Source of the DNA: an uncultured Latescibacterota bacterium
GTDB taxonomy: Bacteria > Latescibacterota > UBA2968 > UBA8231
Length of the DNA: 64,000 nt
Assembly (NCBI GenBank): GCA_951813615.1
Contig: OX638377.1
Span: 2,046,001-2,110,000 of the forward strand
Direction of reading: 5' to 3'
This document shows, one piece after another, positions 17,130-24,775 of the stretch. Numbering within the stretch: position 1 is the stretch's first letter; each line of letters begins with the position of its first letter. Below the pieces are notes generated by a model that saw only the letters and a list, made by a program, of their open reading frames with translations, was not told the DNA's origin and searched no databases. Made by a program: the position numbers and the translations under genes.

Positions 17130-18314
17130 ATGCAACAACCTCATTACAATAAAGACCTGGATGTTTGCCAAGTAGGGCCGGAGGATATACCCCGCGTTCG
17201 TTTGGTGGCCGGACGCGCCTTTATGGAACACACTGAAGATTGGTACGGGGAGGATGAGACGGCGCTGGCTGGCTTCGATGGGGAGGGGACTATGGTGTGC
17301 GCCTTGGGCTATCAGCTCGAATCGCTGTGGTGGGGCGCGACGCAGATTCCGGCCGGGGCCATCGGCGGAGTGGCTACCGATCCCAAGTATAAGCGGCGCG
17401 GTCACGCCGGTGGACTCATGGTACAGACCATTCACATACTGCGGGAACGCGGTTGCTGCGTTAGTCCGCTGTGGCCTTTTTCCTTTAGGTGGTATGGCAA
17501 GTTCGGTTGGGCTTGTCCGGCCCCGAGATTGGAACTGAAAGTATGGCCGGATTTGGTCCGTCAAGCCACGGCGACAGTGGGGGAGGTGCGGCGGGCGACT
17601 GCGGAGGATGCGAGTGCCGTACATCGGCTGTACACCGAGGGAGCGCAGCTGCGGAATGGGCAGTCGGTGCGCTCGGAAGCGTTTTGGCAAAAGGAGGAGA
17701 TACAGCGCGAGCTTTGGGTGCTGGAGGGGGACGGTGGAGCAGTAGATTGCTCGGCTCTGATGTTAATAGGGGACTTGGGGCTCGCCCAAGGCAAACGCAT
17801 CACCGTGCGAGAGCTGCACGGGGCCTCTTTTGCCGCTCAATTAAAATTCGTACGGTCCTTGGCTGATATGGATGGGGTGGCCGCCTTGAACCTCGATCTG
17901 CCGCCCGACAGCTTGCTGCTCGGCGCATTCCCAGAGCGCTTTAACGCATCCGTTGAGTTCGACTTGGCGTTGCGCGTACTGGACGTGGCCCAAGCTCTAA
18001 CACATCTCAAGCCGCCTGAAAATTTGCAGGCGACGGTCTCGTTTGAAGTCGCCGATTGGGTGGTGAGTGCCGACAAGCCGATAGTCGCGACAGTACAGGT
18101 TGAAGGAGGTCAGGTGCAAGTTTCGGAAAAGGTAGATAAAGACGCGTTGTGCTGCGACATTAACACTTTTACGCGATTGTTTGCCGGCGGCTTGACCGTG
18201 GCCCAAGCCCGGGCTATGGGACGTTTGACCGGCGGCAATCCAACGGTGGGAGCGGCTTGCGATGCGTTGCTGCACGGGCGCGTGCCGTACCGCTCTGACG
18301 TCGAGGTAGGGTAG
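17130..18314 (+). CDS. Eis-like GNAT N-acetyltransferase
   Basis: 394-residue protein with tandem GNAT folds and a C-terminal SCP2-like domain, the layout of the Eis family. Acetyl-CoA-binding motif is seen in GGVATDPKYKRRGHAGGLM (residues about 80-98), and the first GNAT ends with WPFSFRWYGKFGW. Residues about 290-394 match the SCP2-like end. Eis proteins acetylate amines such as aminoglycosides or protein lysines; the natural substrate here is unknown. RBS AGAGGAG lies just before the ATG. A perfect -10 hexamer TATAAT is found at 17077-17082 in the 89-base gap to the divergent gene, with no convincing -35. Confidence 0.85.
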   Translation: MQQPHYNKDLDVCQVGPEDIPRVRLVAGRAFMEHTEDWYGEDETALAGFDGEGTMVCALGYQLESLWWGATQIPAGAIGGVATDPKYKRRGHAGGLMVQTIHILRERGCCVSPLWPFSFRWYGKFGWACPAPRLELKVWPDLVRQATATVGEVRRATAEDASAVHRLYTEGAQLRNGQSVRSEAFWQKEEIQRELWVLEGDGGAVDCSALMLIGDLGLAQGKRITVRELHGASFAAQLKFVRSLADMDGVAALNLDLPPDSLLLGAFPERFNASVEFDLALRVLDVAQALTHLKPPENLQATVSFEVADWVVSADKPIVATVQVEGGQVQVSEKVDKDALCCDINTFTRLFAGGLTVAQARAMGRLTGGNPTVGAACDALLHGRVPYRSDVEVG

Positions 18315-18346
18315 GGCTGAACGCATAACTCGCGGGAGGAGAAATT

Positions 18347-19093
18347 ATGGTTTTAGCGACAGAGACGCATTTGCGGCAATACCACGAAGAAGGCTATTGC
18401 CTAGTTGAGAAATTGATCCCGACCGACCTGATCGAGGCCGCTCGCCAGCGCACCATGGAAATAGCTGTGGACGTACCCGACTGGTCGGAGAGACATTTCC
18501 AGGTGCTCGATCCAAGTCGTTATAAAGCCGCTGGGGGCAGTCCGCTGCCAGGCGGCATTCAGCAGCCGGCCAGCCAAGAGGAGGTGTTTTCGCGGATCGC
18601 CGACCATTCGCGCTTGGCCGAAGCCATGGCGGGTCTACTGGAGGGGCCAGTGGAACGCTTTACCGATCAGATAGGGGTCAAGCACGCCGCGATCGTCGAA
18701 GAGCAGGGGGGCCGCAGCTATTTTCATCAGGATTCGTTCTACTGGAAAATAGCTCCAGAGTTGGGTTGCAACTGTTGGATCCCCTTGACGGAAGTCGGGG
18801 TAGAAGCCAGCGCCTTGGCCGTGATGCCGGCCAGCCACCAAGGCTGGCGGCTCATTGAGCACGAATCGTACTACGACGATCCACCCATGGGCCACGTGGG
18901 CGACGACGGCTTCCAGCCGTTCAAGCGCCATCGCGTGCCTCTGGAGCAGGTGGATTTTGCCGAGGAGAGGCTAATTGCCACTAGGCCGGGAGACGGATTG
19001 TTCTTCAGCAATTACACCTGGCACCGCAGCGAGCCGAACCGCAGCGGCCAGTCGCAGGCTTTTTACGCCATTGCGTACCAGCGCCGCGCATAG
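18347..19093 (+). CDS. PhyH-family oxygenase
   Basis: 248-residue PhyH-family protein. Iron ligands are intact: YFHQDSFYW supplies HxD and YTWHRSEPNRSG the distal His with Arg after it. Core segment AVMPASHQGW corresponds to the usual PGSH motif with Ala for Gly. RBS GGGAGGAG precedes ATG. It follows the Eis-like gene by 32 bases on the same strand and may be cotranscribed. Substrate unknown; the sequence differs from the other five PhyH proteins in the window. Confidence 0.88.
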   Translation: MVLATETHLRQYHEEGYCLVEKLIPTDLIEAARQRTMEIAVDVPDWSERHFQVLDPSRYKAAGGSPLPGGIQQPASQEEVFSRIADHSRLAEAMAGLLEGPVERFTDQIGVKHAAIVEEQGGRSYFHQDSFYWKIAPELGCNCWIPLTEVGVEASALAVMPASHQGWRLIEHESYYDDPPMGHVGDDGFQPFKRHRVPLEQVDFAEERLIATRPGDGLFFSNYTWHRSEPNRSGQSQAFYAIAYQRRA

Positions 19094-19237
19094 AATTTGA
19101 CGCAGCTTGTGGCCGACTAGGCACCTTTCCGCGGTTCAGACAGTTTCTACGGCTGAGTGTCCGCCGCCACTGACGGCGCGATAGCCTCTCCTCGATCAAC
19201 AGCGTATTCAACAAGCTGCATCGACATAGCAGTTTGC

Positions 19238-19265
19238 TTGACAGACGGGCATTAAGTGGTATTTT
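19238..19265 (+). promoter_or_regulatory. Sigma-70-like promoter of the DUF4143-type ATPase gene
   Basis: TTGACA at 19238-19243 and TATTTT at 19260-19265 with a 16-base spacer. It lies 31 bases before the ATG at 19296 and is followed by a hairpin covering the likely transcription start. Confidence 0.6.
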
Positions 19266-19284
19266 GGAGTTAATAATTCCAAAA
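19262..19284 (+). promoter_or_regulatory. Hairpin/dyad over the ATPase promoter
   Basis: Inverted repeat with arms TTTTGGAGTT (19262-19271) and AATTCCAAAA (19275-19284) and a 3-base loop; 9 Watson-Crick pairs and one G.T. It overlaps the -10 element and the expected transcription start, so it could be an operator or a 5' mRNA stem just upstream of the ribosome-binding site. Confidence 0.45.
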
Positions 19285-19295
19285 AAGAAGGAAAA

Positions 19296-20459
19296 ATGGA
19301 AATAAAGAGGCGATTTTTCCAGGCATCGGAGACCAGCTTTTTTCTTTTTGGTCCTCGCGGCACAGGCAAATCGACCTGGCTTCATGCCCATTTGCAGGAC
19401 GCCTTGCTCGTGGATCTGCTCTCTCCAGAGACGTATCGGCTCTACTCGGCCCGTCCTGAAAGGCTGGGGGAACTCATCGCTGGCAATCCCGCCAAGAACA
19501 CTGTCATCATCGACGAGGTGCAAAAGCTTCCCGAGTTACTCGATGTGGTCCATCAGCTCATTGAGCAGCACCGATCGCTCCGGTTCGTCCTCACCGGCTC
19601 TAGCGCGAGAAAACTGAAGCGCACCGGGGTTGACCTACTGGCTGGCCGAGCCGTGCTCAAGACCATGCACCCCTTTATGGCCGCTGAACTCGGGGCTACT
19701 TTTGACCTAGCGCGCGCCCTGCGCTTTGGGCTTGTGCCCTTGGTTGTGGATTCAGCATCTCCTGCCGAAGCGCTCGGCGCGTATGCCGCTCTTTACCTGC
19801 GAGAAGAAGTTCAAATGGAGGGTTTGGTGCGCAACGTCGGCAATTTCTCGCGCTTTTTGGAAGCCATCAGCTTTTCGCATGGATCGGTACTGAGTGTTTC
19901 CGCGGTCGCTAGGGAGTGCCAGGTCGAGCGGAAGACCGTCGAGGGGTACATCGATATTCTGGAAGATCTGTTGTTGTGTTTTCGGGTGCCGGTGTTTGCC
20001 AAGCGGGCCAAAAGGCACCTAATCGCCCATCCTAAATTCTACTTCTTCGATGCCGGCGTCTTCAAATCGCTGCGGCCGTCCGGCCCGCTTGATCGCCCCG
20101 AAGAAATACACGGCAGCGCTCTAGAAGGACTAGTGGCGCAGCATTTGCGGGCTTGGAACGCGTACGGCGGTGAGCACTACACTCTGTTCTTTTGGCGCAC
20201 CAAGTCGGGAAGGGAAGTCGATTTTGTCCTCTACGGGCCGGAAGGCTTTTGGGCTTTGGAGATCAAAAATACCCGCACTATTCGTCCGAGCGATCTCAGC
20301 AGCCTGCGCGCTTTCAAACAAGACTATCCCGAAGCCGAGGTGTGCTTGCTGTATAGAGGAGATGAGCGGGTCGAGATACAGGGAATACGCTGTCTGCCTT
20401 GCGGCGAATTTTTGCAAGAGCTGGTACCGGGCCGACCTTTGCTAGCCCACACCTATTGA
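19296..20459 (+). CDS. AAA ATPase of the AAA_14/DUF4143 type
   Basis: 387-residue protein. Walker A is FGPRGTGKSTW at about residue 18-28, Walker B is TVIIDEVQKLPEL at about 69, sensor region RFVLTGSSARKLK follows, and the C-terminal half carries the DUF4143-like pattern ending in FFWRTKSGREVDFVLYGPEGFWALEIKN, a PD-(D/E)xK-like nuclease fold segment (Asp, then ExK in LEIKN). RBS AAGGA precedes ATG. These ATPases are widespread, scattered and often mobile; their biological role is not established. It has its own promoter, unlike its neighbours, and interrupts a run of PhyH genes, which fits independent acquisition. Confidence 0.88.
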   Translation: MEIKRRFFQASETSFFLFGPRGTGKSTWLHAHLQDALLVDLLSPETYRLYSARPERLGELIAGNPAKNTVIIDEVQKLPELLDVVHQLIEQHRSLRFVLTGSSARKLKRTGVDLLAGRAVLKTMHPFMAAELGATFDLARALRFGLVPLVVDSASPAEALGAYAALYLREEVQMEGLVRNVGNFSRFLEAISFSHGSVLSVSAVARECQVERKTVEGYIDILEDLLLCFRVPVFAKRAKRHLIAHPKFYFFDAGVFKSLRPSGPLDRPEEIHGSALEGLVAQHLRAWNAYGGEHYTLFFWRTKSGREVDFVLYGPEGFWALEIKNTRTIRPSDLSSLRAFKQDYPEAEVCLLYRGDERVEIQGIRCLPCGEFLQELVPGRPLLAHTY

Positions 20460-20483
20460 CCTTTCACACGAGGAGCCTGCACC

Positions 20484-21401
20484 ATGACCGATTCCGCCTA
20501 CCGCATCGCCCCGCCCGGCTTTACCGACGACGAGTGGGAAACCTTCAACCGCGAGGGGATTCTCTTCTTTGAAGATGCCCTAGACCAAGCGGCCATCGAC
20601 GAACTCACGGCCGCGGTTGATCGCGTTTGCCAATCCAGCCCCAAATACCGGGTGGGGGAGACCTTTGGCTGCCAAAATATCGTCGAGCGCGATCCCGCCT
20701 TTGCCGCGCTCATCGATCACCCCCGGCACATCGGCTACGCCTACGACCTCTTCGGCGAATTGCTCAAGCTGCATCAGAGCCAGTTTTTTATCCGTCCGCC
20801 CGGCGGCGAACGCTACAATATCTGGCATCCCGATGGTGCCCGCGCCGTGCCGTACGGCACCTTCTCGCCCGATTTGCCGCTGCAGATCAAGATCGGCTTG
20901 TGGCTGACCGACCTGCCACGGGCGAAGATGGGCAACCTAGTGGTTCTGCCCGGCAGCCACCGCAAGCAATACGTCGATGAGTACGACAGCCACCAGCCGA
21001 TTCCCGACGAGAAGGTGGTCTGCCCGCGCAAGGGCACCATGACCTTCATGCATTCGAGTATCTGGCATCGCGTTGAGCCCAACGAGAGCGACGTGGTGCG
21101 CAAGAATATCTTCTACGCCTACTGCCCGGCTTGGGTCACCCCAGCCGACCGCCTCCAATCCGATCCCGCTTGGCTTGAGACGCTCAACCGCGAGCAGCGC
21201 ATCATCATGCGTTCCTACACCAACGCCTATCACAACGCCAAACCCCCGGCCTCTGATTTCCCGCTCTTCCTTGACCGCGAGACCGGCTTGGACCGAGATA
21301 CCGACGCCTACCGCGACGATGTGGCGCTGCACCGCCGCAAGCGCCGCACGTGGGCCGAGGGTAGGGGCGGTTTGCGAACCGAATCGCCGCACGTGGGCTG
21401 A
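20484..21401 (+). CDS. PhyH-family oxygenase with repeat-altered C-terminus
   Basis: 305-residue PhyH-family protein. Iron ligands: IWHPDGARAVPYG gives HxD and SSIWHRVEPNESD the distal His. The core VLPGSHRKQYVDEY is typical. RBS GAGGAG is 8 bases before ATG. The last 20 residues (TWAEGRGGLRTESPHVG) are translated from an intergenic-type repeat that is duplicated in tandem across the stop codon, so the native C-terminus was probably nearer residue 286. It converges on the ABC permease gene at 21436. Confidence 0.87.
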   Translation: MTDSAYRIAPPGFTDDEWETFNREGILFFEDALDQAAIDELTAAVDRVCQSSPKYRVGETFGCQNIVERDPAFAALIDHPRHIGYAYDLFGELLKLHQSQFFIRPPGGERYNIWHPDGARAVPYGTFSPDLPLQIKIGLWLTDLPRAKMGNLVVLPGSHRKQYVDEYDSHQPIPDEKVVCPRKGTMTFMHSSIWHRVEPNESDVVRKNIFYAYCPAWVTPADRLQSDPAWLETLNREQRIIMRSYTNAYHNAKPPASDFPLFLDRETGLDRDTDAYRDDVALHRRKRRTWAEGRGGLRTESPHVG

Positions 21402-21425
21402 GGGTAGGGGGCGGTTTGCAAACCG
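21342..21425 (+). repeat. Tandem 40-base repeat spanning the PhyH stop codon
   Basis: Copy 1 at about 21342-21381 and copy 2 at about 21385-21425 share CGCCGCACGTGGGC, then GAGGGTAGGG, then GCGGTTTGC and AACCG with a few differences. Copy 1 is within the coding sequence; copy 2 holds the stop codon and the palindrome at 21404-21433. Confidence 0.75.
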
Positions 21426-21433
21426 CCCCCTAC
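21404..21433. repeat. Palindrome of the GTAGGGG family, likely bidirectional terminator
   Basis: Perfect 15-base inverted repeat without loop: GTAGGGGGCGGTTTG (21404-21418) against CAAACCGCCCCCTAC (21419-21433). It lies exactly between the convergent stops at 21401 and 21436, so in RNA it could end transcription from either side. It shares its GTAGGGG/CCCCTAC ends with elements at 23424, 23464 and 35936. Confidence 0.7.
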
Positions 21434-21435
21434 TC

Positions 21436-22242
21436 TTAGGCTTCGGCTCGTTTTTCGAACAGCCACATCCCGATCCCCATAGACGCTAGGCCGACGAGGA
21501 TCGAGTACGCGAGGAACGTGAAACTGACCTCGATAGAATCCGAATCCATGTCTATCTGTGCACCAGAAACGGTGGAGTCGATCCAGAACGGTACTTCGTA
21601 GGTGCCGAAGATCTTGGGTAGGGAGAGTACTTCGGGCAGCGTGCTGAAATAGCAGTACAGCACGAAGATGGCGAATGCCGCAGACGCGAGGCCGGCAAAG
21701 CGCTGCACTACCAACCTCAGGCCGGCAACCCCGCCGGCAATGCCCAGCAACACCGCCATCGCCGACAGGTAGAACACGCCGCTGATAACCAGTATATCCG
21801 TTGCGGTAAACGGGGCAATGCGTATCCCCGCTATGCGGGTTGCGAATTCACGGAATTCGCCAACCACGGTGATGAAACCGGCGCTGCTCAAGGCGAATAA
21901 GACGATGCCGAGCGTCGCCACGGCCGCAGCCTTGGCCGCGAAGATTTGCGTGCGCGATACCGGCAGGGAGAGGAGCAGATAATGGGTCTGTCCTTTTACC
22001 TCTTGGACAAACGAGTGGCTGAGCAAGAAGGGCAGGATCAGCAGCACCCCGTAAGGCACCACGCTCCACATGAAGTGGGGCGAGAAGTTTTCCCCCTGTA
22101 TATCGGGCGACCACAGGTCGATGCTGGACCCTATAGACCATACCGCAACGATTTCCAGAAAGGCCGTCATCGCCACCAGCACGAGAAACAGAGTGCGGTT
22201 GTCTTTCAGTTCTTTTATATACAACGTCTTCCAAGTATTCAC
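21436..22242 (-). CDS. ABC-2 type transporter permease
   Basis: 268-residue membrane protein with about six hydrophobic segments (for example FLVLVAMTAFLEIVAVW near residue 20, YGVLLILPFLLSHSFV near 65, and a last one near 250). Segment QTHYLLLSLPVSRTQIF is typical of ABC-2 permeases that couple to a cytosolic ATPase. Starts at GTG 22242, overlapping the ATPase stop by 4 bases (GTGA), with GAGGAGG 7 bases upstream. Together with the ATPase it forms a GntR-controlled exporter. Such systems often respond to cell-envelope stress or antibiotics; the cargo here is unknown. Confidence 0.87.
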   Translation of the reverse strand: MNTWKTLYIKELKDNRTLFLVLVAMTAFLEIVAVWSIGSSIDLWSPDIQGENFSPHFMWSVVPYGVLLILPFLLSHSFVQEVKGQTHYLLLSLPVSRTQIFAAKAAAVATLGIVLFALSSAGFITVVGEFREFATRIAGIRIAPFTATDILVISGVFYLSAMAVLLGIAGGVAGLRLVVQRFAGLASAAFAIFVLYCYFSTLPEVLSLPKIFGTYEVPFWIDSTVSGAQIDMDSDSIEVSFTFLAYSILVGLASMGIGMWLFEKRAEA

Positions 22243-22928
22243 GTTACCACCTCCTCGAAAATGTCGCTGAGCGACTGGCCGCGATTTTCCCTCAACTCTT
22301 CGATATTGCCGCTGACTGCGATTTCGCCGTGGCGCAGGAAGGCCACTTCTTCTATCAGTTCTTCCACCTCGCTGACGAGATGGGTCGATATCAGAATCGT
22401 CTGCTCGCCGACGCGAAACTCACTGAGTAAGGTTTCCAAGATGCGCCGACGCGACGGGGGGTCGATCCGTCCCAGTGGCTCGTCCATGAGCACCAATTCG
22501 CTCGGCCACGAAAAGGCGGCTACGACTTTCAGCCGCGCCCGCTGACCATCGGACAGGGTGCCGATTTTCCGGTGGCTATCGACGTTCATCAAGCCGAGCA
22601 GCTCGTGGGATTTGTTCATGTCCCAGCTCGGAAAGAACGCGGCTAGGAATTCGAGCTGTTCACCGACTTGCATCCAGTCGTAGAACGGATTGATCTCGGG
22701 CAGATACGAAGTGATGCGGCGCGTTTGGACGCCGACTGGTTGGCCCGAGACGCTGGCGCTGCCTTCGCTGGCGTGGGCGACGCCGGCGAGGATTTTGAAC
22801 AGCGTGCTCTTGCCGCTGCCATTTTCGCCGAGAATGCCCATTACCTGACCCTTTGCGACGGTTAGGGAGATGCCTCCCAAGGCCGTCACGCCGGAGTATC
22901 GCTTCCATAGGTTCTTTACTTCTATCAT
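22239..22928 (-). CDS. ABC transporter ATP-binding protein
   Basis: 229-residue ATPase. Walker A GENGSGKSTLF at about residue 34, signature LSDGQRARLKV (LSDGQ rather than LSGGQ), Walker B ELVLMDEPLGRIDP, and H-loop LISTHLV are all visible. Start ATG 22928 overlaps the GntR stop in an ATGA junction with AGGAGG 7 bases upstream. Pairs with the permease encoded directly downstream. Cytoplasmic motor of an export system. Confidence 0.92.
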   Translation of the reverse strand: MIEVKNLWKRYSGVTALGGISLTVAKGQVMGILGENGSGKSTLFKILAGVAHASEGSASVSGQPVGVQTRRITSYLPEINPFYDWMQVGEQLEFLAAFFPSWDMNKSHELLGLMNVDSHRKIGTLSDGQRARLKVVAAFSWPSELVLMDEPLGRIDPPSRRRILETLLSEFRVGEQTILISTHLVSEVEELIEEVAFLRHGEIAVSGNIEELRENRGQSLSDIFEEVVT

Positions 22929-23296
22929 AGTGTCACCTCCTCTGAAATTTCGCGCAGTAGGTCGTCGATTTGTTCACGTGAGAGAGCCAAGTCGCGAATC
23001 TCCGCGACGAAGCGGTCGCGCGCAGCCCCGGCTAAGGTGCGGCGCTCACTGTCGATGCGTTTGGCGCTCTCGGTTATCGACGATCCCTCGCCGCGTCGCG
23101 TGGTTATAAATCCTTCGCGCTCCAATTCCATGTAGGCTCTGGACATGGTATTGGGATTGACGCCCATCTCCTTGGCCATTTCCCGCACCGACGGTAAGGG
23201 GCCGCCGGCCTGATAGACCCCTTGGACGGTGCGCTTTTTGACCGCCTCGATGATCTGCAGATAGATGGGTCGGGTGGGATCAAAATCGATCGGCAT
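22925..23296 (-). CDS. GntR-family regulator, YtrA type
   Basis: 123-residue regulator. Residues about 10-75 form the GntR winged helix (IYLQIIEAVKKR, then LPSVREMAKEMGVNPNTM, then MSRAYMELEREGFI and GEGS). Only a short helical tail follows, which is the mark of the small YtrA subfamily that controls adjacent ABC exporters. RBS AAAGGAG is 7 bases before ATG. It is the first gene of the operon, so self-repression through the dyad at 23339-23362 is likely. The effector is unknown. Confidence 0.92.
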   Translation of the reverse strand: MPIDFDPTRPIYLQIIEAVKKRTVQGVYQAGGPLPSVREMAKEMGVNPNTMSRAYMELEREGFITTRRGEGSSITESAKRIDSERRTLAGAARDRFVAEIRDLALSREQIDDLLREISEEVTL

Positions 23297-23338
23297 CTTG
23301 GCACTCCTTTCTGGTTGTAGTTTTTGTCCTATTGTAAC

Positions 23339-23362
23339 AGTGTTCTACTTAGATAGTACAAT
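23339..23362. promoter_or_regulatory. Candidate GntR operator
   Basis: Imperfect dyad AGTGTTCTA (23339-23347), 6-base spacer, TAGTACAAT (23354-23362); 7 of 9 positions are symmetric. It covers the -10 box and the likely start site of the GntR-ABC operon, as expected for an autorepressor site. Confidence 0.5.
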
Positions 23363-23381
23363 ATTGCAATGGATAAGTCAA
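23353..23381 (-). promoter_or_regulatory. Promoter of the GntR-ABC operon
   Basis: On the minus strand TTGACT (23381-23376) and TACTAT (23358-23353) are separated by exactly 17 bases, about 57 bases before the GntR start. Confidence 0.6.
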
Positions 23382-23423
23382 GAATTTTTTTGGGGGTGGA
23401 GGAAAATCGGCCGGTAGGTGTAG

Positions 23424-23444
23424 GGGCGTCCCTTAGGGGTGCCC
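23424..23444. repeat. GTAGGGG-family hairpin (imperfect)
   Basis: GGGCGTCCC (23424-23432), loop TTA, GGGGTGCCC (23436-23444); nine pairs with two G.T. Preceded by GTA to give the GTAGGGGC end shared with other intergenic hairpins in the window. Confidence 0.55.
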
Positions 23445-23463
23445 AAGTCGGTGGGATCCGAAA

Positions 23464-23488
23464 AGGGGCAACTCTTAGAGTTGCCCCT
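23464..23488. repeat. GTAGGGG-family hairpin (perfect)
   Basis: Perfect 12-base arms AGGGGCAACTCT (23464-23475) and AGAGTTGCCCCT (23477-23488) around one base, followed by AC to give the CCCCTAC end. It lies 10 bases beyond the 3' end of the threonine-synthase-like gene and could terminate its transcript. Confidence 0.65.
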
Positions 23489-23498
23489 ACAAGGCGTA

Positions 23499-24638
23499 CT
23501 AATTTGCTAGCAATTCGCCGATGGGTTGGGCGGCCTTCAGGCCGTGACCCGAAAGCACGGCTGCGATCCGTTGACCCGGCTGCACCAGACCGGCGGCCCG
23601 GGCTTGGAGCAGGCCGTCCCATATCACAGCCGAAGTGGGCTCCACGCAAAAACCGGCCCGGCCCAACTGGCGCAGGCCCCGGACTATGGCTTCTTCGGAG
23701 ACGGCGACTACGGAACCCTCTGACTGGCGCAAGGCGTTGATGACTTCGCGGTCTCTAACCGGGCGGGGTAAGGCGATGCCTTCGGCCCGGGTAGGGCGCG
23801 GAGAAGCGGCCGGGGCGACCACGTCCAAGCCGGCGTGAAAGGCCTGGTACAGCGGCGAGACGTGTTCGGCTTGGACGGCAATGAGGCGCGGCAGGCGGTT
23901 GACTAGCCCGGCCCGTTGCAGATCGAGGAAGCCGCGGTACAGGCCGAGTAAGATACTGCCGGCTCCCACCGGACAGACCACTGCGTCGGGGGCGGTCCAG
24001 TCTAGTTGCTCGGATAGTTCAAAGGCGAGGGTTTTGAGGCCTTCTATAAAGAAGGGGTGCCACAGGTGCGAGGCGTACACGGCCCCAGTGCGGTCAATGT
24101 ACTCGAGCAGCGCCTCGGTAGCCCGGGGACGCGGTCCTTCCACCGGAACTAGTTCGGCGTCGTACAGGCGGATCTGCACCAGCTTGCCCGCAGAGGCCGA
24201 AGCCGGACAAAAGACTTTGAGGCGCACCTTGGCGCGGGCCGCGTACGCGGCTAAGGCGGCCCCAGCGTTGCCCGAGGAGTCCTCTACTGCTTCCTCTATG
24301 CCCAAGGCGTGTAGATAGCTCATGAGCAGGGCGGCCCCGCGGTCCTTATACGAGCCGGTGGGCAGGGTGTGGTCACATTTGGCCAGGACCGTCATGCCCT
24401 CCAGATCGAAGGGGATTAGAGGGGTCCGGACCTCGCCGAGAGAAATGGGGTCGCCCACCGGGGGTAGGGCTTCGCGGAAACGCCACATGTCGGCGGGGCG
24501 GGCGGCGATCTGGTCGAGGGGGAAGGTCGGGGTGGGGGACCGGCATTCGAGGGGTGCGTCGCAGGCGAGGCAGCGGTAGGGGGCCGGGGATTGGGGATAG
24601 GGGGTCTGGCAGGCGGAGCAGTGGAAGGTGAGAGGCAT
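23499..24638 (-). CDS. Threonine synthase-like PLP enzyme
   Basis: 379-residue fold-type II PLP enzyme. An N-terminal zinc ribbon (CSAC at residues 7-10, CLAC at 23-26) is followed by the PLP lysine motif LPTGSYKDRG near residue 95 and the phosphate-binding region SSGNAGAALAAYA. The zinc ribbon plus PLP domain is typical of threonine synthase and close relatives, which convert O-phosphohomoserine to threonine. Related enzymes include diaminopropionate lyase and cysteate synthase, so the substrate is not certain. No clear RBS precedes ATG 24638. Not in an operon; separated from GntR by hairpin repeats. Confidence 0.8.
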   Translation of the reverse strand: MPLTFHCSACQTPYPQSPAPYRCLACDAPLECRSPTPTFPLDQIAARPADMWRFREALPPVGDPISLGEVRTPLIPFDLEGMTVLAKCDHTLPTGSYKDRGAALLMSYLHALGIEEAVEDSSGNAGAALAAYAARAKVRLKVFCPASASAGKLVQIRLYDAELVPVEGPRPRATEALLEYIDRTGAVYASHLWHPFFIEGLKTLAFELSEQLDWTAPDAVVCPVGAGSILLGLYRGFLDLQRAGLVNRLPRLIAVQAEHVSPLYQAFHAGLDVVAPAASPRPTRAEGIALPRPVRDREVINALRQSEGSVVAVSEEAIVRGLRQLGRAGFCVEPTSAVIWDGLLQARAAGLVQPGQRIAAVLSGHGLKAAQPIGELLAN

Positions 24639-24775
24639 GGGTAAATTGGGGATTGGCAGTGTGTGCTGCCGCGACTATCGGTTCTAAGCGGCTAGGATTA
24701 CTTTAAAATTTACGCCTTTTCACAATAATATACCACGTGATGTTTTAGTGAAATTCTTACTTGGAGGACATACCA

